Assembly: GCA_016618085.1 (NCBI GenBank)
Contig: JABLTG010000085.1
Coordinates: forward strand, 20,566-84,565
DNA: 64,000 nucleotides
Origin: Neovahlkampfia damariscottae
Taxonomy: Eukaryota; Heterolobosea; Selenaionea; Neovahlkampfiida; Neovahlkampfiidae
Direction: 5' to 3'
Within the stretch, counting starts at the first letter, position 1, and each line of letters opens with the position of its first letter. Shown here one piece after another: positions 50,988 through 62,428 of this stretch. The notes beneath the pieces were generated by a model. It was not told where the DNA came from. It saw only the letters and a program-made list of their open reading frames with translations, and searched no databases. A program made the position numbers and the translations under genes.

Positions 50988-52452
50988 CTATTCAAAATTT
51001 AGATTCAAAAAAAAACAAATTACATGACAAATGTTTAAATTTAACAAACTAACAGCTCTAATATACTTATTCTTGTCCTGTCCTTTTGTATAAAATAAAG
51101 GTAATAATGGTTTATCAATGTTCATTTCATCTCTAACAAAAGAACGTGATGACAAAGGAAATACAGGATATCTTAAAGGAATTTGATATAATTTTGATAA
51201 TAAGCGAACAATATGAGCAATATATCCTAAACCTGAAGCAGCAGAATCATCAGCATTAATTGTACTGAAATTTATTGTCAAAACAAAAAAATTCTTACTT
51301 GTCTTTACTACTGATAACGATATTGGAAATGGTAAATGAAGTTTCTGTTTTTTGAATTTGATAAATGGCAAATATTTCTTCTATTATAACAGTTCTTCTT
51401 TGACCTAACTTTTTTTCAATTTCAATCAATTCATTTTCATATTTTTTCAAGTTGAAATTTTGTGTCAAAAATTCAGTTTGTGTTAAAAGTTCATTTTCTG
51501 AATTGAGTAATTCACCTATTTTTTCCTCTATTTTTTTATTAAATTTCTCAATCTTTTCTTTTTTTTCTTCACATATTTTCTTTTTTGCTTCTAATTCTTC
51601 TTTTAGTAGTTTAATTTTTTTTAATCTTGTTTCAATAGATTGTCGTACAGTTACTAGTTCTAATTCGTTTTTCATTGCTTTTTCAATATCTTCTTTTTTC
51701 TTGTCTAAATTTTCTTTTGTTTCCTCTATTGCATATTGCAAACCAACTAACTGAACAGTGTTCATTTGAATTTCTCTATGATCAATTTCTAACAAAAATT
51801 TAATTCAAAGACTCTTTACCTTTTTCCTGTTTAATTTTGAAAACTATTTACCTATTGGATTAGACATGGATGTATACTTTGGTAAAATTTTCGGTTTTTT
51901 GGATGTCTGCTTTGACAAATTTGAAACATAATAACCATCTGAAAATTCCAGAAAAATTGAGTTTTTATCGATTTTTTCGTTTTTTAGCTAAAGATTTAAC
52001 AAAGGTTTTTTTTTTTTTTTTACTGTTTTTGAAAATAAATGCAAGGAATGAAAATCAAATGTTTCTGTCAGTATTTCACAGTCATCGTTTGAGTTATATA
52101 ATTTAATGATAAAAACTGAATCAAAAATTCACGTTAAAAATAGATGTTTTTTTTACAATGTTCTTTTTGAAAGGTTTCACTTGAAATTTCGGTTATGTCG
52201 AATTGAGTCCAACAAGGATTCTATTTTATGTTTTAATAAAGAATAATTTTACGTTAGTTTGTTCCATTGAGTAACTTTTGTACAAATTTTCGTCTTGTGA
52301 AAAAATGAATTTTTTTTTATTTTTTTACTTTCTGTGTCCAATGTGAAATAGGTGGACAACAGCTGCTTTGATTCTAAATTTCGAACGGTTATTCCTTCTA
52401 AATGTCTAATTTCTTTTTTAACAGCATTTTGCTCAATTGGTTCTGTTTGCAT
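50988..52452 (-). CDS. UVRAG: UVRAG/VPS38-like subunit of PI3-kinase complex II
   Basis: Seven exons: 52452-52329, 52293-52253, 52220-52181, 52115-52024, 51987-51852, 51788-51299, 51264-50988; introns 35, 32, 65, 36, 63 and 34 nt; 399 residues, all phases matching. The N-terminus has IRHLEGITVRNL...YFTLDTE, the UVRAG/VPS38 opening, then a C2 domain (YSMEQTNNPCWTQFDI, FIIKLYN, NSIFLEFSDGYYV), a long coiled coil, and a BARA-like C-terminus (QRRTVIIEEIFAIYQI...ASGLGYIAHIVRLLSKLYQIPLRYPVFP). The complex with VPS34, VPS15 and Beclin makes PI3P on endosomes. This links to the myotubularin and PTEN genes in the window. CCAATCA at 52464-52470 lies 11 nt upstream. Confidence 0.85.
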
Positions 52453-52546
52453 TATTTTGAAAACCAATCAGATTTTGCCAACCAAAAAAAAATTTTATTT
52501 TTCATCAATTGATTAAAATACAATTTCTCATTTAAAAAATAAAATT

Positions 52547-52838
52547 TCACTCTTCAGTTTTTTTTTCATCACTTTCCAATTTTGCTTGATACATCAAAAA
52601 ACCCATTGTTCCAAAAAAAGCTAAAGTTCCTTTAAGCAGTTAGAATTTGAGTTACTATGTTACCTAATTGTCCAATTCTATTTGGTGAAAGTTTGTTAAT
52701 TTTTTTTTTTTACTTCAACCAAACACCTTGTGGTTTAACAAAAAGTTCAAAATTCAATGCTCTAAAAAGAGTCGTGGCTCTTCTTGCTTCATTTGTTTCC
52801 TTGTTTTTTGGGATTTTATTTGGACTTTCTTGCTTCAT
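52547..52838 (-). CDS. SMIM8: SMIM8-like small integral membrane protein
   Basis: Three exons: 52838-52714, 52677-52664 (14 nt) and 52629-52547; introns 36 and 34 nt; 73 residues. The segment ATTLFRALNFELFVKPQGVW followed by one membrane helix (LGTLAFFGTMGFLMYQA) matches the animal SMIM8 pattern (RTTTLFRAVNPELFIKPN plus helix). Function of the family is unknown. The 14-nt exon is the shortest in the window, and the family match on both sides supports it. ATTGGTTG about 30 nt upstream is the promoter element. Confidence 0.7.
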
Positions 52839-52885
52839 TGTTTGATGTTTCATTCAAGAAAATTATTGGTTGAAAAAAAATAAAT

Positions 52886-55771
52886 TTATTTTTTTGCAAT
52901 TTGATGTTTGCAATAAGTTAAAATTTTAGAAAGAATTTCTTTTTGTTCTGGAAAATCTTTTTCTTCACCACCAGTAACTTTAGTCACAATACCAACTGAA
53001 CAAACATCAATTTGACAATGACGAGCTACTAATACTTCAGAAATTGAAATTGAATTAATAACTTGACAATCAAATCCTTTTGCTGCTCTTGAGACTGCAG
53101 GTGAATAAAGTAATCTATTTGAAGTAACCATTACATTCACATTCTTAACTTTTGTTTTCAAAGTTTCGCCACAATGAACAACTTCTTTTCTCAATTCAGC
53201 TTGATATGCATCACTCATATCTGGAAATCTTGGTCCCCATTCTTCTAAATTTGGACCAATCAATTGATTTCTTCCAGTGAAATTGATGTGATCATCAACT
53301 ACACAAATAGAACCAATTTCAATAGATTCATCACATGATACTAAAGAGGATGATAAAAATAAGTTCTTAACACCTAAGAGATGGAATGCCTAATAAATTT
53401 TTCAGTATTAAATTTTGAATTTACTCTAATTAAAATGACTAAATTAACAGCATGTGTTGTTTCATGAGAATATGAAACATTGAGTACTGTTAAACATAAT
53501 TTTCCATTGATTTCACATAAAGCAAGTTTTGAATTTTGTTTTCTTCCATGAAATTGAAGATGTGGGATGTGAGATAATAAAATAGTTTCTTTAACTTTTA
53601 AGTCATTCAATTTCAAGTTCAAATTATAATCAATCATTGCAAATTCAACTTTTTCATCTTTTAATCCAAGTTTTTCTTTGATGAAATTTGTTGCTTCATG
53701 CGATCTTTCACTTGATGGAAATGTTTTTTTAACATAACCAATGGATTCATTGAGACCTAATTGACCTAATGTAACATTTTTTAAAGTTGGAACAACTTTT
53801 GATAAAATTGATGAAATTGATGTTTCTAATTGTTTAATAACATCAGAATCAATTCCTTCATCTGTTTTAAGATGTGAAACATTCATTGATAAATTATCTT
53901 TTTTTGAAATGACACCCAATGAAATAACATCAACACCTAAATAACGAAGTGAATAAGCAGGAGTCATTGCAGTGATTCCAACAACATCTGCGTTAAATGT
54001 TTCAGCAAATTTACGTTCTGCTTTGGTTGGAAAATTTGATGAATAGAAACCCATCATTATTGCTGATTCTAAATCATTTCCAATGAATTTATTAAGTCTT
54101 TCTGGCATCAATGGTTCTTTCATACTATTTGGATGTGGATCACACATTGGATATAATAACTTGAATGGTCTTGAAGCATAAGTAAAGTTCATAAAATCTT
54201 TAAGAAAAACCACATTTCCTTTTGGTCTTTTTTCTTCTGAAACAGGTGAGCAATTGATTGCTGAGATGACAAATTTGATTCCTAATTCATAAAGAACTAA
54301 TGATAAAAATGTTGCTTCTTCAATTGGATATCCAACCAATCTTTCACTAGCAATGAAATAAATTTGTTTTCCTTCTTTTGTTTTTCCTGTGATGATTACA
54401 TCACTTTCTGTTTCATGTTTTTTCAATGGAAAGTTTGGAATATCAGTGAAGTTGATTGATTTTTTATCAATTAATGAATCTGTCAATTTAAGATGACTTT
54501 TGTGAATCAAAACAGCGACATCTGAAGTATGTTTCAATTTTTTGATGACTGTTCCAGCAGCAATTTTTAAAGTTGAAGCCATTTCAAGGAATGGAAAAGG
54601 TTTAGCAACATAATCTTTTTCAACAGTATCCAAGCATAACTTTTTTTTTTCAGTGTGATTTTCAGGTAATTTAACATTTTCAAGGAAAAGTTTCAATAAT
54701 TTTTGAAAGTCTTGACTTCCATTTTTACCCATTTCCATAACTTCTTCATGGTTAAGTTTTGTTGTTTGAAGACCAGCTCCTAAATTAGTAATGATTGAAA
54801 TTCCAAATGTTCTTAAACCACAAGCTTTTGCTACTAATACTTCTGGAACTGTACTCATTCCAACACATGATCCTTCACATTGTCTTGCCATTTTAACTTT
54901 TTTTTTAATTTTTTTTTTTTTCTAACCTTCATGTGGAGTTTCAAAAGAAGGACCATTGGTCCAACAGTAATTTCCTTCAAATAATTTGATACTATTATCT
55001 TTAGCAAGTTGTTTTAAAAGTTCAAAATATTCTTCATCCCAACTAACGAAGATGTTAATGGTTTTTTTTGTTTTTTTACCAACTATCTTCGTTTACTCTT
55101 GAAATATCTAAAATGCCTTCATGACTTAATTCTCTTAATGGATCAATTCTACTTAAAAACTTGAAGTGATTTTTGATCGCCATGATACATCCAGGATACA
55201 CTTTTTGTTAAATTTTAAATTTTTTTTTTTTTTTACTTCCTTCAGCAATTCCTCCTGTTGCGTTTGTGATTCCAAAAATTTTGATTCCAAGAACAACAGC
55301 TAAACGAACTTGAAAAGTGACTTCATGGAATGAAATTCCTTCATACGAATGAGTTCTAGTTAAAAAAATTGAGATGAATAAAAAAACTGAACCTTCCAGC
55401 AAAGCAAAGAATTCTTCTTCCATTAAGAGTACCCATGACTAATTTTCCTTTGTGTCCTGAAATTGTGGGCATTGGCATTTCTAACTTGTTTAATATTGTT
55501 TTTTTTTCAAACCTGGAATATCTTTGTATTCAAGAATTTTTGAGTCTTGAAGTAATTCATAGAAATCATTAAGTCCACTACCCATTACTACAGCGATATC
55601 TGCGTCTCCAAGTTTTTCATGAATAAAAGTAGCAGCAGTGTTAAGTTGGTGGCAAAATGAAGTTTCGTACTTTAATAAAAATTAGTTTTTTGGTTTATAA
55701 ACCTTTTTGAATTCTCTCAAATTGAACATTTCAAGTTCCTTTTTTTCTTTTAATTGTTGTTCTATTGACAT
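52886..55771 (-). CDS. Three-domain purine nucleoside phosphorylase, one active and two degenerate domains
   Basis: Eight exons: 55771-55703, 55669-55513, 55480-55393, 55355-55237, 55200-55080, 55042-54927, 54896-53425, 53389-52886; 881 residues. Domain 1 (to about 320) keeps the trimeric-PNP motifs: VVMGSGLNDF, GRTHSYEG, ITNATGGI, GPSFETPHE and VGMSTVPE. It should split inosine or guanosine with phosphate. Domain 2 (about 330-610) and domain 3 (about 620-881) follow the same order with lost residues: GKTKEG..., SLVLYELGIKFVISAINCS, PYSF-less VVGITAMTPAYS; then FHLLGVKNLFLSSSL, RFPDMSDAYQAELRK, SISISEVLVARH. Known enzymes of this class are homotrimers of about 290 residues, so this chain may fold as a pseudo-trimer. 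CCAATCAAA lies about 15 nt upstream. Confidence 0.82.
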
Positions 55772-55936
55772 GTTCAAGTGTTAAAAAAGCCAATCAAAAT
55801 CACTCCGAGATTCACAACGATAAAAAGAAAAAAATTCCATTTTTGTTTAGAATTTTCTTCAATTTTTTATTTGAAATTAAACGAATTTGTGTGTGAAAAA
55901 AACAACCAATAGTATCAAGTTTAACTTTTTTTCAAC

Positions 55937-57853
55937 ATGGCGCACCGCTTGACAGAATTGATTCCAACACTCCAATACTCATCCACAGATAGTGAATTGG
56001 AAATTATGTTGAAACAAGTTGTTCAATTTCAACTTGATTTTTTGGAAGAACAATCTTCAAGAAATATTTTACCAGGAGAAAACCTACACTTAGAACTGAT
56101 TGTGAAACCAAATTTTGAAACAAAAAAGAAAAACTATACAAAATTATTCAAAGTTTTATGTGCGAAAAATCAAGATTCGATGAAAATTTGGAAGAAAATA
56201 TTCAGTAGACTTGAAATTCATGTTTCTCTTGAAACTGAACTTCCAAATTCTTCCAAATTTGAAATTGTTGAAAATAAAAATGAAAAAAGAAGAAATTCAA
56301 CTTTTATTCCAAAACACACCGAAAAAAAGGGAATTGATTCAAATTCAGCTCTAAGAACTTATGTTAACACAAAAGAAAAAGAAGACAGTATTTCATTTGA
56401 ATTGAACATCAATATACCGACAAATCAAGTTGGAGAAGCATTTTTAGTATTAGATTGTTATTTACCAAGTTATCAATTTGATGAATACGTCATAAGAACA
56501 CTCTCAGATTCTGATTCTTCATTGGACAAATTTGAAAAATTAATTCCTTACGAAACATCAAAATTATACATTGAGTTTAATTTATTTTTGGGAACTATAT
56601 GTAAACCAATACTTATTCAAGAAGCTTTAAAAATCTCATCAAAGAGTAAATTTTTGAATAAAACATCAATCATTGAATGTTCATTTGAAAATTTAACTGA
56701 ACAAGAATTGACCATATCATCAATTGATTTACAAACAATGTCCATTGGAGTTAAAGAAATCAATAGAAAACATTTAAACAATTTAGTTATTTCCAATGAA
56801 AAGAAATTCAATGGATCTGTTTTAAAAGCAACTCCATTGATTGGTAAATCACTTTTTAATTTTATACTTGATAAAAATTGTTTACCAATGATTTTAAATC
56901 CAGGTGAAATCTCAACTATAATTTTTCAAATCATTCAGAATCATGCAACTTTTGAAAATTCAGAAGATGAAGAAAAGAAAAATCCATTTTCACAATTTTC
57001 ATCACTTTTAACAGCGCAATATCAAATTGAAGGTTTGAAATCAACACTTTCAAATCATCATTCTGTCAAGTGGAATTTCATTAAAAATACTGGTTTTGTG
57101 TTTTCATTGGATTCTCCGGAGACTATTTTTGTTAATGAAGATTTCAATGCAGCTTTAGTGATTAAAAATTTTACTTCAAAGAAATGTAATTTGGATATTT
57201 TGATTTCGTTATCAGCTGAATCTCCTTTAATTTGTAGAGAATCAAAATTGAATGTTGGAGTTTTGGAACCAAATCAAATTAAAAAGTTAAATTTACATTA
57301 TTCAGCGATTAGGAGTGGCATTTTTGATCTATTTGAAATTCAAGTTGTGGATAAATTGACCAACAAAACTTATGAATCAATTTGTCAACATAAAATTTAT
57401 ATCCAAGAGAAAATAGAAAAATCTATTGGTGGAAAAATTGAAAGGAAGGAAATGGTTGAACAATCTGAAGAAGATACAGATGATGAAAAAATTGAAGTCG
57501 GACTATTAACCAATGATCTTGAAAATTCAAAAAAAGATCGAAAACAATTTTCAATGAAAGCAATGCCTGTTTTGAGAGGTGGACATCAGAGATCACATTC
57601 TACAGATATAATGAGTCCATTTCCAACAATATTTAACAACAAAAAACCTTTAAGAAAATCAACTTTAGGAAATTCTTCATCAAATCTTTCAGTTGGAAAA
57701 TCTAGAAGAAATTTATTGAATGTTAGAGGATCAAATGTCACTGCTACCACAAGTTATCATGAAGATGATGAAGATGATGAAGAATCAATTGATAAAACTG
57801 ATAATGATGTAGATGAAGCAGATGATCATCTTATTGATGATGTTTCAATATAA
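55937..57853 (+). CDS. TRAPP-II/III-like beta-sandwich protein (TRAPPC13/TRAPPC14-like)
   Basis: A 638-residue single-exon gene. It has immunoglobulin-like beta-sandwich segments: EISTIIFQII in the middle, and FVFSLDSPETIFVNEDFNAALVIKNFTSKKCNLDILI, then GVLEPNQIKKLNLHYSAIRSGIFDLFEIQVVDKLTNKTYE near 390-480. This last part resembles the C-terminal domain of TRAPPC13/TRAPPC14, vesicle-tethering subunits. The last 140 residues are disordered with a very acidic end (EDDEDDEESIDKTDNDVDEADDH). ACCAATAG lies about 30 nt upstream. Assignment is tentative. Confidence 0.5.
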   Translation: MAHRLTELIPTLQYSSTDSELEIMLKQVVQFQLDFLEEQSSRNILPGENLHLELIVKPNFETKKKNYTKLFKVLCAKNQDSMKIWKKIFSRLEIHVSLETELPNSSKFEIVENKNEKRRNSTFIPKHTEKKGIDSNSALRTYVNTKEKEDSISFELNINIPTNQVGEAFLVLDCYLPSYQFDEYVIRTLSDSDSSLDKFEKLIPYETSKLYIEFNLFLGTICKPILIQEALKISSKSKFLNKTSIIECSFENLTEQELTISSIDLQTMSIGVKEINRKHLNNLVISNEKKFNGSVLKATPLIGKSLFNFILDKNCLPMILNPGEISTIIFQIIQNHATFENSEDEEKKNPFSQFSSLLTAQYQIEGLKSTLSNHHSVKWNFIKNTGFVFSLDSPETIFVNEDFNAALVIKNFTSKKCNLDILISLSAESPLICRESKLNVGVLEPNQIKKLNLHYSAIRSGIFDLFEIQVVDKLTNKTYESICQHKIYIQEKIEKSIGGKIERKEMVEQSEEDTDDEKIEVGLLTNDLENSKKDRKQFSMKAMPVLRGGHQRSHSTDIMSPFPTIFNNKKPLRKSTLGNSSSNLSVGKSRRNLLNVRGSNVTATTSYHEDDEDDEESIDKTDNDVDEADDHLIDDVSI

Positions 57854-57934
57854 AACCTGTTTTTTTTTTACACATTTTTGATTTTCTTGCAAGTTGAAAC
57901 TTAAGTCTTCCTAATTTTTCAAAAAAAACTAATT

Positions 57935-58455
57935 TTATTTTTTTCCAACTTTTTTTTTTGTTGATTGAACTGAGATGAAATTTGATGATGAGTATGAATC
58001 ACTTTCAGATGATATTTGATTCATTTCATATAAAATACCCATACTAAAAAGAAAACTAAAAAAACAATGAAAAAAAAACAAAAAGAAACCATGATGTAAC
58101 ACAAACAATGTGGAATGACAAACCAACAAGTTCAACAAAAAATAAACTGATTAATTTAGAAAATAATTATCTCACCAACTGATAACTTCAAACCATCCAA
58201 CTTCTTTTCTAAATGAACCTTGCAAATTTCCTAATGCCTTTTTTAATTAAAATTGAAAAATTGAACTATACAGTGAATAAAAACATAAAAACTAAAGACA
58301 ACAAAAATCCTTTTTTTTTGTTAATTTTTTTAAAAAATCAAACCTCCAAGCACTTTCGAACCATTTGTTTCTAAAATTTGTTCTCTGAAAAAAACTAAAC
58401 TGGAAAAGGTTAAACAAGCCAATGTGAGTGATATCAATAAAGAAGATGAACTCAT
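57935..58455 (-). CDS. KRTCAP2: Oligosaccharyltransferase-associated KRTCAP2 (KCP2)
   Basis: Five exons: 58455-58344, 58309-58272, 58237-58176, 58146-58090, 58055-57935; introns 34, 34, 29 and 34 nt; 129 residues (human about 136). Spliced segments follow the KCP2 order: SSSSLLISLTLACLTF helix, GGFLLSLVFMFLFTALGNLQG, EVISCLFFVELVGLSFHIVCVTS, CFLFSMGILYEMNQIS, and a Lys-rich end KKKVGKK. KCP2 is a small subunit of the STT3A-type oligosaccharyltransferase that docks on the translocon. It shares a promoter with PTEN. Without splicing only fragments are visible, which makes this gene easy to miss. Confidence 0.8.
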
Positions 58456-58492
58456 TTTTGTGATAAATAATTTTCTATTCGTTGAGAAATAA

Positions 58493-58502
58493 TCCAATCG
58501 GA
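58493..58502. promoter_or_regulatory. Bidirectional CCAAT element between KRTCAP2 and PTEN
   Basis: TCCAATCGGA, near-palindromic, lies 38 nt from the KRTCAP2 ATG and 44 nt from the PTEN ATG; the whole spacer is 90 bp. Confidence 0.5.
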
Positions 58503-58545
58503 ATTTTTTAAGACAAAAACAAAAAAACTCAGTCATTTTGACAGA

Positions 58546-59798
58546 ATGGATAATCTTAAAGGACAACTACGTAGTATGGTTTCAAAGAAAAAAATGAGAT
58601 TCAAAAATGATGGATTCGACTTGGACTTGACATACATCACAGATAAAGTAAGAAAAAAGTAAATTAAGTTTTCTTTCCATAGATCATTGCTATGGGCTTT
58701 CCAAGCTCAGGAAAAGAAGGACTATATCGTAATCCAATAGAAGAAGTTGTGAAATTCTTTGAAACTTATCACAAAGGACACTATAGAATCTACAATTTAT
58801 GCAGCGAAAAATGTTATGATGAATCAATCTTCAATTATAATGGTAATTTTCTTTAGATGAAATATTAAACATTTTAGTTGAAAGGTATCCTTTTGATGAT
58901 CATAATGCACCTAGATTATTGACTATTTACCCATTTCTTGAAAGAATAAATCTGTGGATGAATGCTGATCCAAATAATGTTGCTGCTTTTCATTGTAAAG
59001 CTGGAAAGGGAAGAACAGGAACAATTATAGCTACTTATCTTGTACATGCCGCGTATAGAGAATATAAAACCGCTAAAGATGCTTTGGAACTTTATGGAAA
59101 GATTCGAACAAAAAATGGCAAAGGAGTGACTATTCCAAGTCAAATGAGATATGTAAGATACTACGAGTATTGCTTAAAAGATGGATTTCCTATGGAAGAC
59201 AGAAAATTAGTGTTAAAAAGTTTGATGATGACTGCAGTTCCTAAAATAGGTATTTGATCCATAACAAATTAACACAATTCTTTATTAGACTCAACAGGAG
59301 GATGTACTCCATATTTATTGATTTTAAATCAACAAAGAGAAGTAGTATATGATAGTAGAGTAAAAAAAAATCAAAAAATAATTTAATGATCTCCTTAAGA
59401 CAGTGTTGAAAACCAAAACTTATAAAAAAAATGAAAAACCTGTATTACTTTCTAAATTAGATGCATCAATTCAAAATGATTGTAAATTTATTCTTATTGA
59501 AGAAAAGATAATCGGAAAACCTGTAAAATTCAAACAATCAAAATTTCTTAATTTTTCACAGCAAAAAATTCTTTGGTTTTGGATCAATTCAAATTTCATA
59601 CAAGGAAAACAAGGAGAAACAAGTTCAATGATATTATCTCGAGATCAAATTGATGGAGTTGTAAAAGATAAAAAATCGAAAACTTTTTCTGATGAGTTCA
59701 AAATTGAATTAACTTTCAAAATTGTTTCTGCTGGAAAATTAAAAAAAGTTTCTGTATCAAAATCACCAGATTTAGGGGAACCAAGATTAAATCAATGA
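58546..59798 (+). CDS. PTEN: PTEN phosphoinositide 3-phosphatase
   Basis: Five exons: 58546-58647, 58683-58842, 58878-59249, 59289-59359, 59400-59798; introns 35, 35, 39 and 40 nt; 367 residues. The N-terminus has the basic PI(4,5)P2-binding patch ([21 protein letters not shown]; human PTEN has a comparable [12 protein letters not shown]). IIAMGFPS and [15 protein letters not shown] follow. The active-site loop [10 protein letters not shown] is identical to PTEN, with both lysines that read the 3-phosphate. [12 protein letters not shown] ends the phosphatase domain and a C2 domain completes the protein. It converts PIP3 to PI(4,5)P2 and opposes PI3-kinase. The disordered C-terminal tail is short and no PDZ ligand is present. 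Confidence 0.93.
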
Positions 59799-59814
59799 GG
59801 AATTTTTCAAAAAT

Positions 59815-59976
59815 TTATTTTTTTTCATTTGGTTTTTCAATTTTGCTTTCCAATTTGTTCAAACCTTTTTTGAAGAATCCTTGAGTGTAAAGGTAGTATG
59901 CAGTTGCGGAAGCGACAATAGTACCTCCAATGATGCCATTTTTTTGTTTTGCTGTTAATTTCTTCCAACTTTCCAT
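59815..59976 (-). CDS. Small single-pass membrane protein
   Basis: A 53-residue protein: MESWKKLTAKQKNG, a small-residue membrane helix (IIGGTIVASATAYYLY), and a basic tail (FFKKGLNKLESKIEKPNEKK). GATTGGATA at 60018-60026 lies between it and the divergent hydrolase gene. It resembles small mitochondrial or ER membrane proteins (UPF-type), without a firm match. It is too short for common ORF cut-offs. Confidence 0.5.
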   Translation of the reverse strand: MESWKKLTAKQKNGIIGGTIVASATAYYLYTQGFFKKGLNKLESKIEKPNEKK

Positions 59977-60037
59977 CTTTGTTTTTTTTTGATTTTAAAT
60001 CCAGATCTTTGAAAAATGATTGGATAATTTTAAAGAA

Positions 60038-60981
60038 ATGAAAACCACTCAATTCACAGACCATTTTCTTCAATTGAAAAGTGGAATAAAAATCCATTAT
60101 ATTGAATGGAAAACCACAGAAAAGATTCAAAAAAACGATACAACATTATTTTTTGTTCACGGTACTAACCAAACAGCACATACTTGGGATGAACTAGTTG
60201 AGTTATTACTTCCTCAAGGATTCAATATTATTTGTTATGAACATAGAGGCCATGGAGACTCATCATGGTCAGATGATTATTCATTATCAAAAATGACTAA
60301 AGATTTGGAAGAAAGCATTTCTTTGTTACAATTGAAATTTGAAAAATTAATTATTTGTGGAATGAGTTTGGGAGGAATTTTAAGTTTAAATTATGTGACA
60401 AAATTGAAAGAAAACTTATTAGGACTTGTTATTATTGATATTACACCTCATGTTGAAGATAAAGAAATCAAAACAATTCGGACAGCTGTTGCTCAATCTT
60501 TTGAATTGGATTCATTTGAAGCATTTGTTGAGGTTTTTCTTTTTTAAAAAATTTTAATCAAAATATGTTAAAGTGGGCAATGAAGTATAATCCTACAAGA
60601 TCAAAAGAGAATTTGACTTCAAGATTACAATACAGTTTAAAGAAACTTGAGAGTGGAAAATGGACTTGGAAGCATGATCCAAAATTCATTTCCACTCTTC
60701 AACTTGAAGAATCAAAAAACCTTTGGGAAGAATTGAAATTAATTAAATCACCTACTTTAATTGTTAAAGGAGAATCATCAAAAGTGACAACAGATGAAAA
60801 CATTGAAAAATTGAGAAAATCAATTCCAAACTCCACAAGGTATGATAAATGAAAATTTTAAATCTTCAGTGTTTTAATCAAGAATGCAGGTCATTCTGTT
60901 CAAGGAGACAATCCAATTGATTTGTCCAAAGAATTTCTTTCATTCTTTAATGGAATCAAAAATCAAATTTCATCATTGTGA
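60038..60981 (+). CDS. Alpha/beta-hydrolase
   Basis: Exons 60038-60532, 60574-60839 and 60870-60981; introns 41 and 30 nt; 290 residues. The fold shows TLFFVHGTNQTAHTWDELVELL (oxyanion HG), ICYEHRGHGDSS, the nucleophile elbow ICGMSLGGIL (Ser about 110), and the catalytic His in IKNAGHSVQGDNP in the last exon, which supports the exon model. PTLIVKGESSKVTTDENIE carries the acid-loop region. It is of the epoxide-hydrolase/lipase/abhydrolase type with unknown substrate. Divergent from the 53-residue membrane protein. Confidence 0.8.
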
Positions 60982-60999
60982 GCATTCATCAAATAAAAT

Positions 61000-62238
61000 T
61001 TATTGATCATAAAACAAAGTACTTAAATAGTATCTAACATAAAATCCGAATGCACAGCATAAGATTTGAAAACCTAAAAGAATAATGCAAAGTGTTTTTT
61101 CGTGTGTTGGTCCAAGAATTCTCAAGGCAAAATTAATGAGTGTGTAATTTGGTGAAGCATGTAATTTATCTGTGGCATCATCATAAACTGGTAATCTATG
61201 TCTAGGACAAGGAAACCAAAATGGAAGTAACAATTGAGGTAATGAGACTATAAAATTCAACCATTGTGGAATGAAAAATAACATCAATGTTTTTGAAAAG
61301 TGACCAAGAATTCCAGCAACAGCTAAGGTAATTCCAGCAAAATATGTAAAAGTATCACCAACAAATACCTGACTTGGATAAAAATTGTACTTTAATAACC
61401 CAAGTGTAACAAAAACAAATGGTATAACCAGTACCAATGAAAAAAAGTGTTGTTGAGCATATTCACCATTAATTTCAATTAAATTATGAATAATTACAGC
61501 TAATCCAATGATAAAAGATTGACCTGCTTCTAAACCATTGATTCCTGCATAAATATTGATTGAATTTGAAGAAAAAATTGAAACCATCAGCATGTAGCCT
61601 TTGTAAAAAACTCCTAATTCTGCAAATTTCATTCCTAAAATATTTTGAAGTGGTTTTGGAATCACTATGCCGGTTTTTCCTTGAAAGTTAAAAAGATATT
61701 TTTTCTTCTCACCTTGATAAGCGACTAACATTGGCAAAGAGGCAAAGAATGGAAGAATAATCTTATATCTCCATCTTAAATCTAAAACATCATCTGCAAA
61801 CCCAAGAAACAACATGAAGCAAATTGAAAATAAAGCAGCATTATATTCTACAGAGATTTTTTCATCTTGTGTGAAAATTTTAAAATTAAAAAAAAATGTT
61901 TTACAAAGAAGTACTTGTAATAAACATACTGAAATTACTAAAGTTACTCCTGGAACTAATCCTAAAGATTCAGGACTTTAAATGTTAAAAAAATTAAATG
62001 AAAACATCAATGTCTTTTTTCCAGCTTCTCCTTTGTTTAAATCTTTTCCTCCTAATCCTTTTTTTGCTGTCATTTCTTTAATTGTGGGTATGAGCAAAAC
62101 TGTAACGAAATATCCAATAATTCCTACAAGGATGATTTCCAACAAAGGTTCTTGAAAATTTTTTGGGCAACTTGTGTATCCAAATCCTAGAACTGGAACT
62201 AAACATGATAAAGCCAACACATTATTTGAAAATGACAT
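61000..62238 (-). CDS. ALG7: UDP-GlcNAc:dolichol-phosphate GlcNAc-1-P transferase (ALG7/DPAGT1)
   Basis: Exons 62238-62006 and 61975-61000 with a 30-nt intron (GTTTTC...AAAG); 402 residues, about ten membrane helices. Family motifs: KDLNK then IPESLGLVPG across the junction, FLGFADDVLDLRWRYK (metal-binding DD), NSINIYAGINGLEAGQ, VFVGDTFTYFAG and the cytosolic loop FPCPRHRLP. It makes GlcNAc-PP-dolichol, the first step of N-glycan assembly in the ER, and is the tunicamycin target. It complements KRTCAP2 of the oligosaccharyltransferase in this window. ACCAATTGG lies about 40 nt upstream; the stop is 18 bp from that of the convergent hydrolase. Confidence 0.92.
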
Positions 62239-62278
62239 TTTGGTTCAAGTGAAAAAAATTTGAACGATGAAAAACTGA

Positions 62279-62286
62279 CCAATTGG
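62279..62286. promoter_or_regulatory. CCAATTGG palindrome
   Basis: CCAATTGG, perfect palindrome, 41 nt upstream of ALG7 on the minus strand; CATTGGCCAA at about 62381 serves the divergent EF-hand gene. Confidence 0.5.
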
Positions 62287-62428
62287 GAAAGAGCACTTGT
62301 TTTTTTTAAAATTTTGTATCCAAAACCTACTTTGAACATTTTATTTTTTCTCACTTAAAATATTTAACCAAAAACTAAAATCATTGGCCAACACCACTTT
62401 GGGTCAAAGTTACGGAGAAACTGAATAC

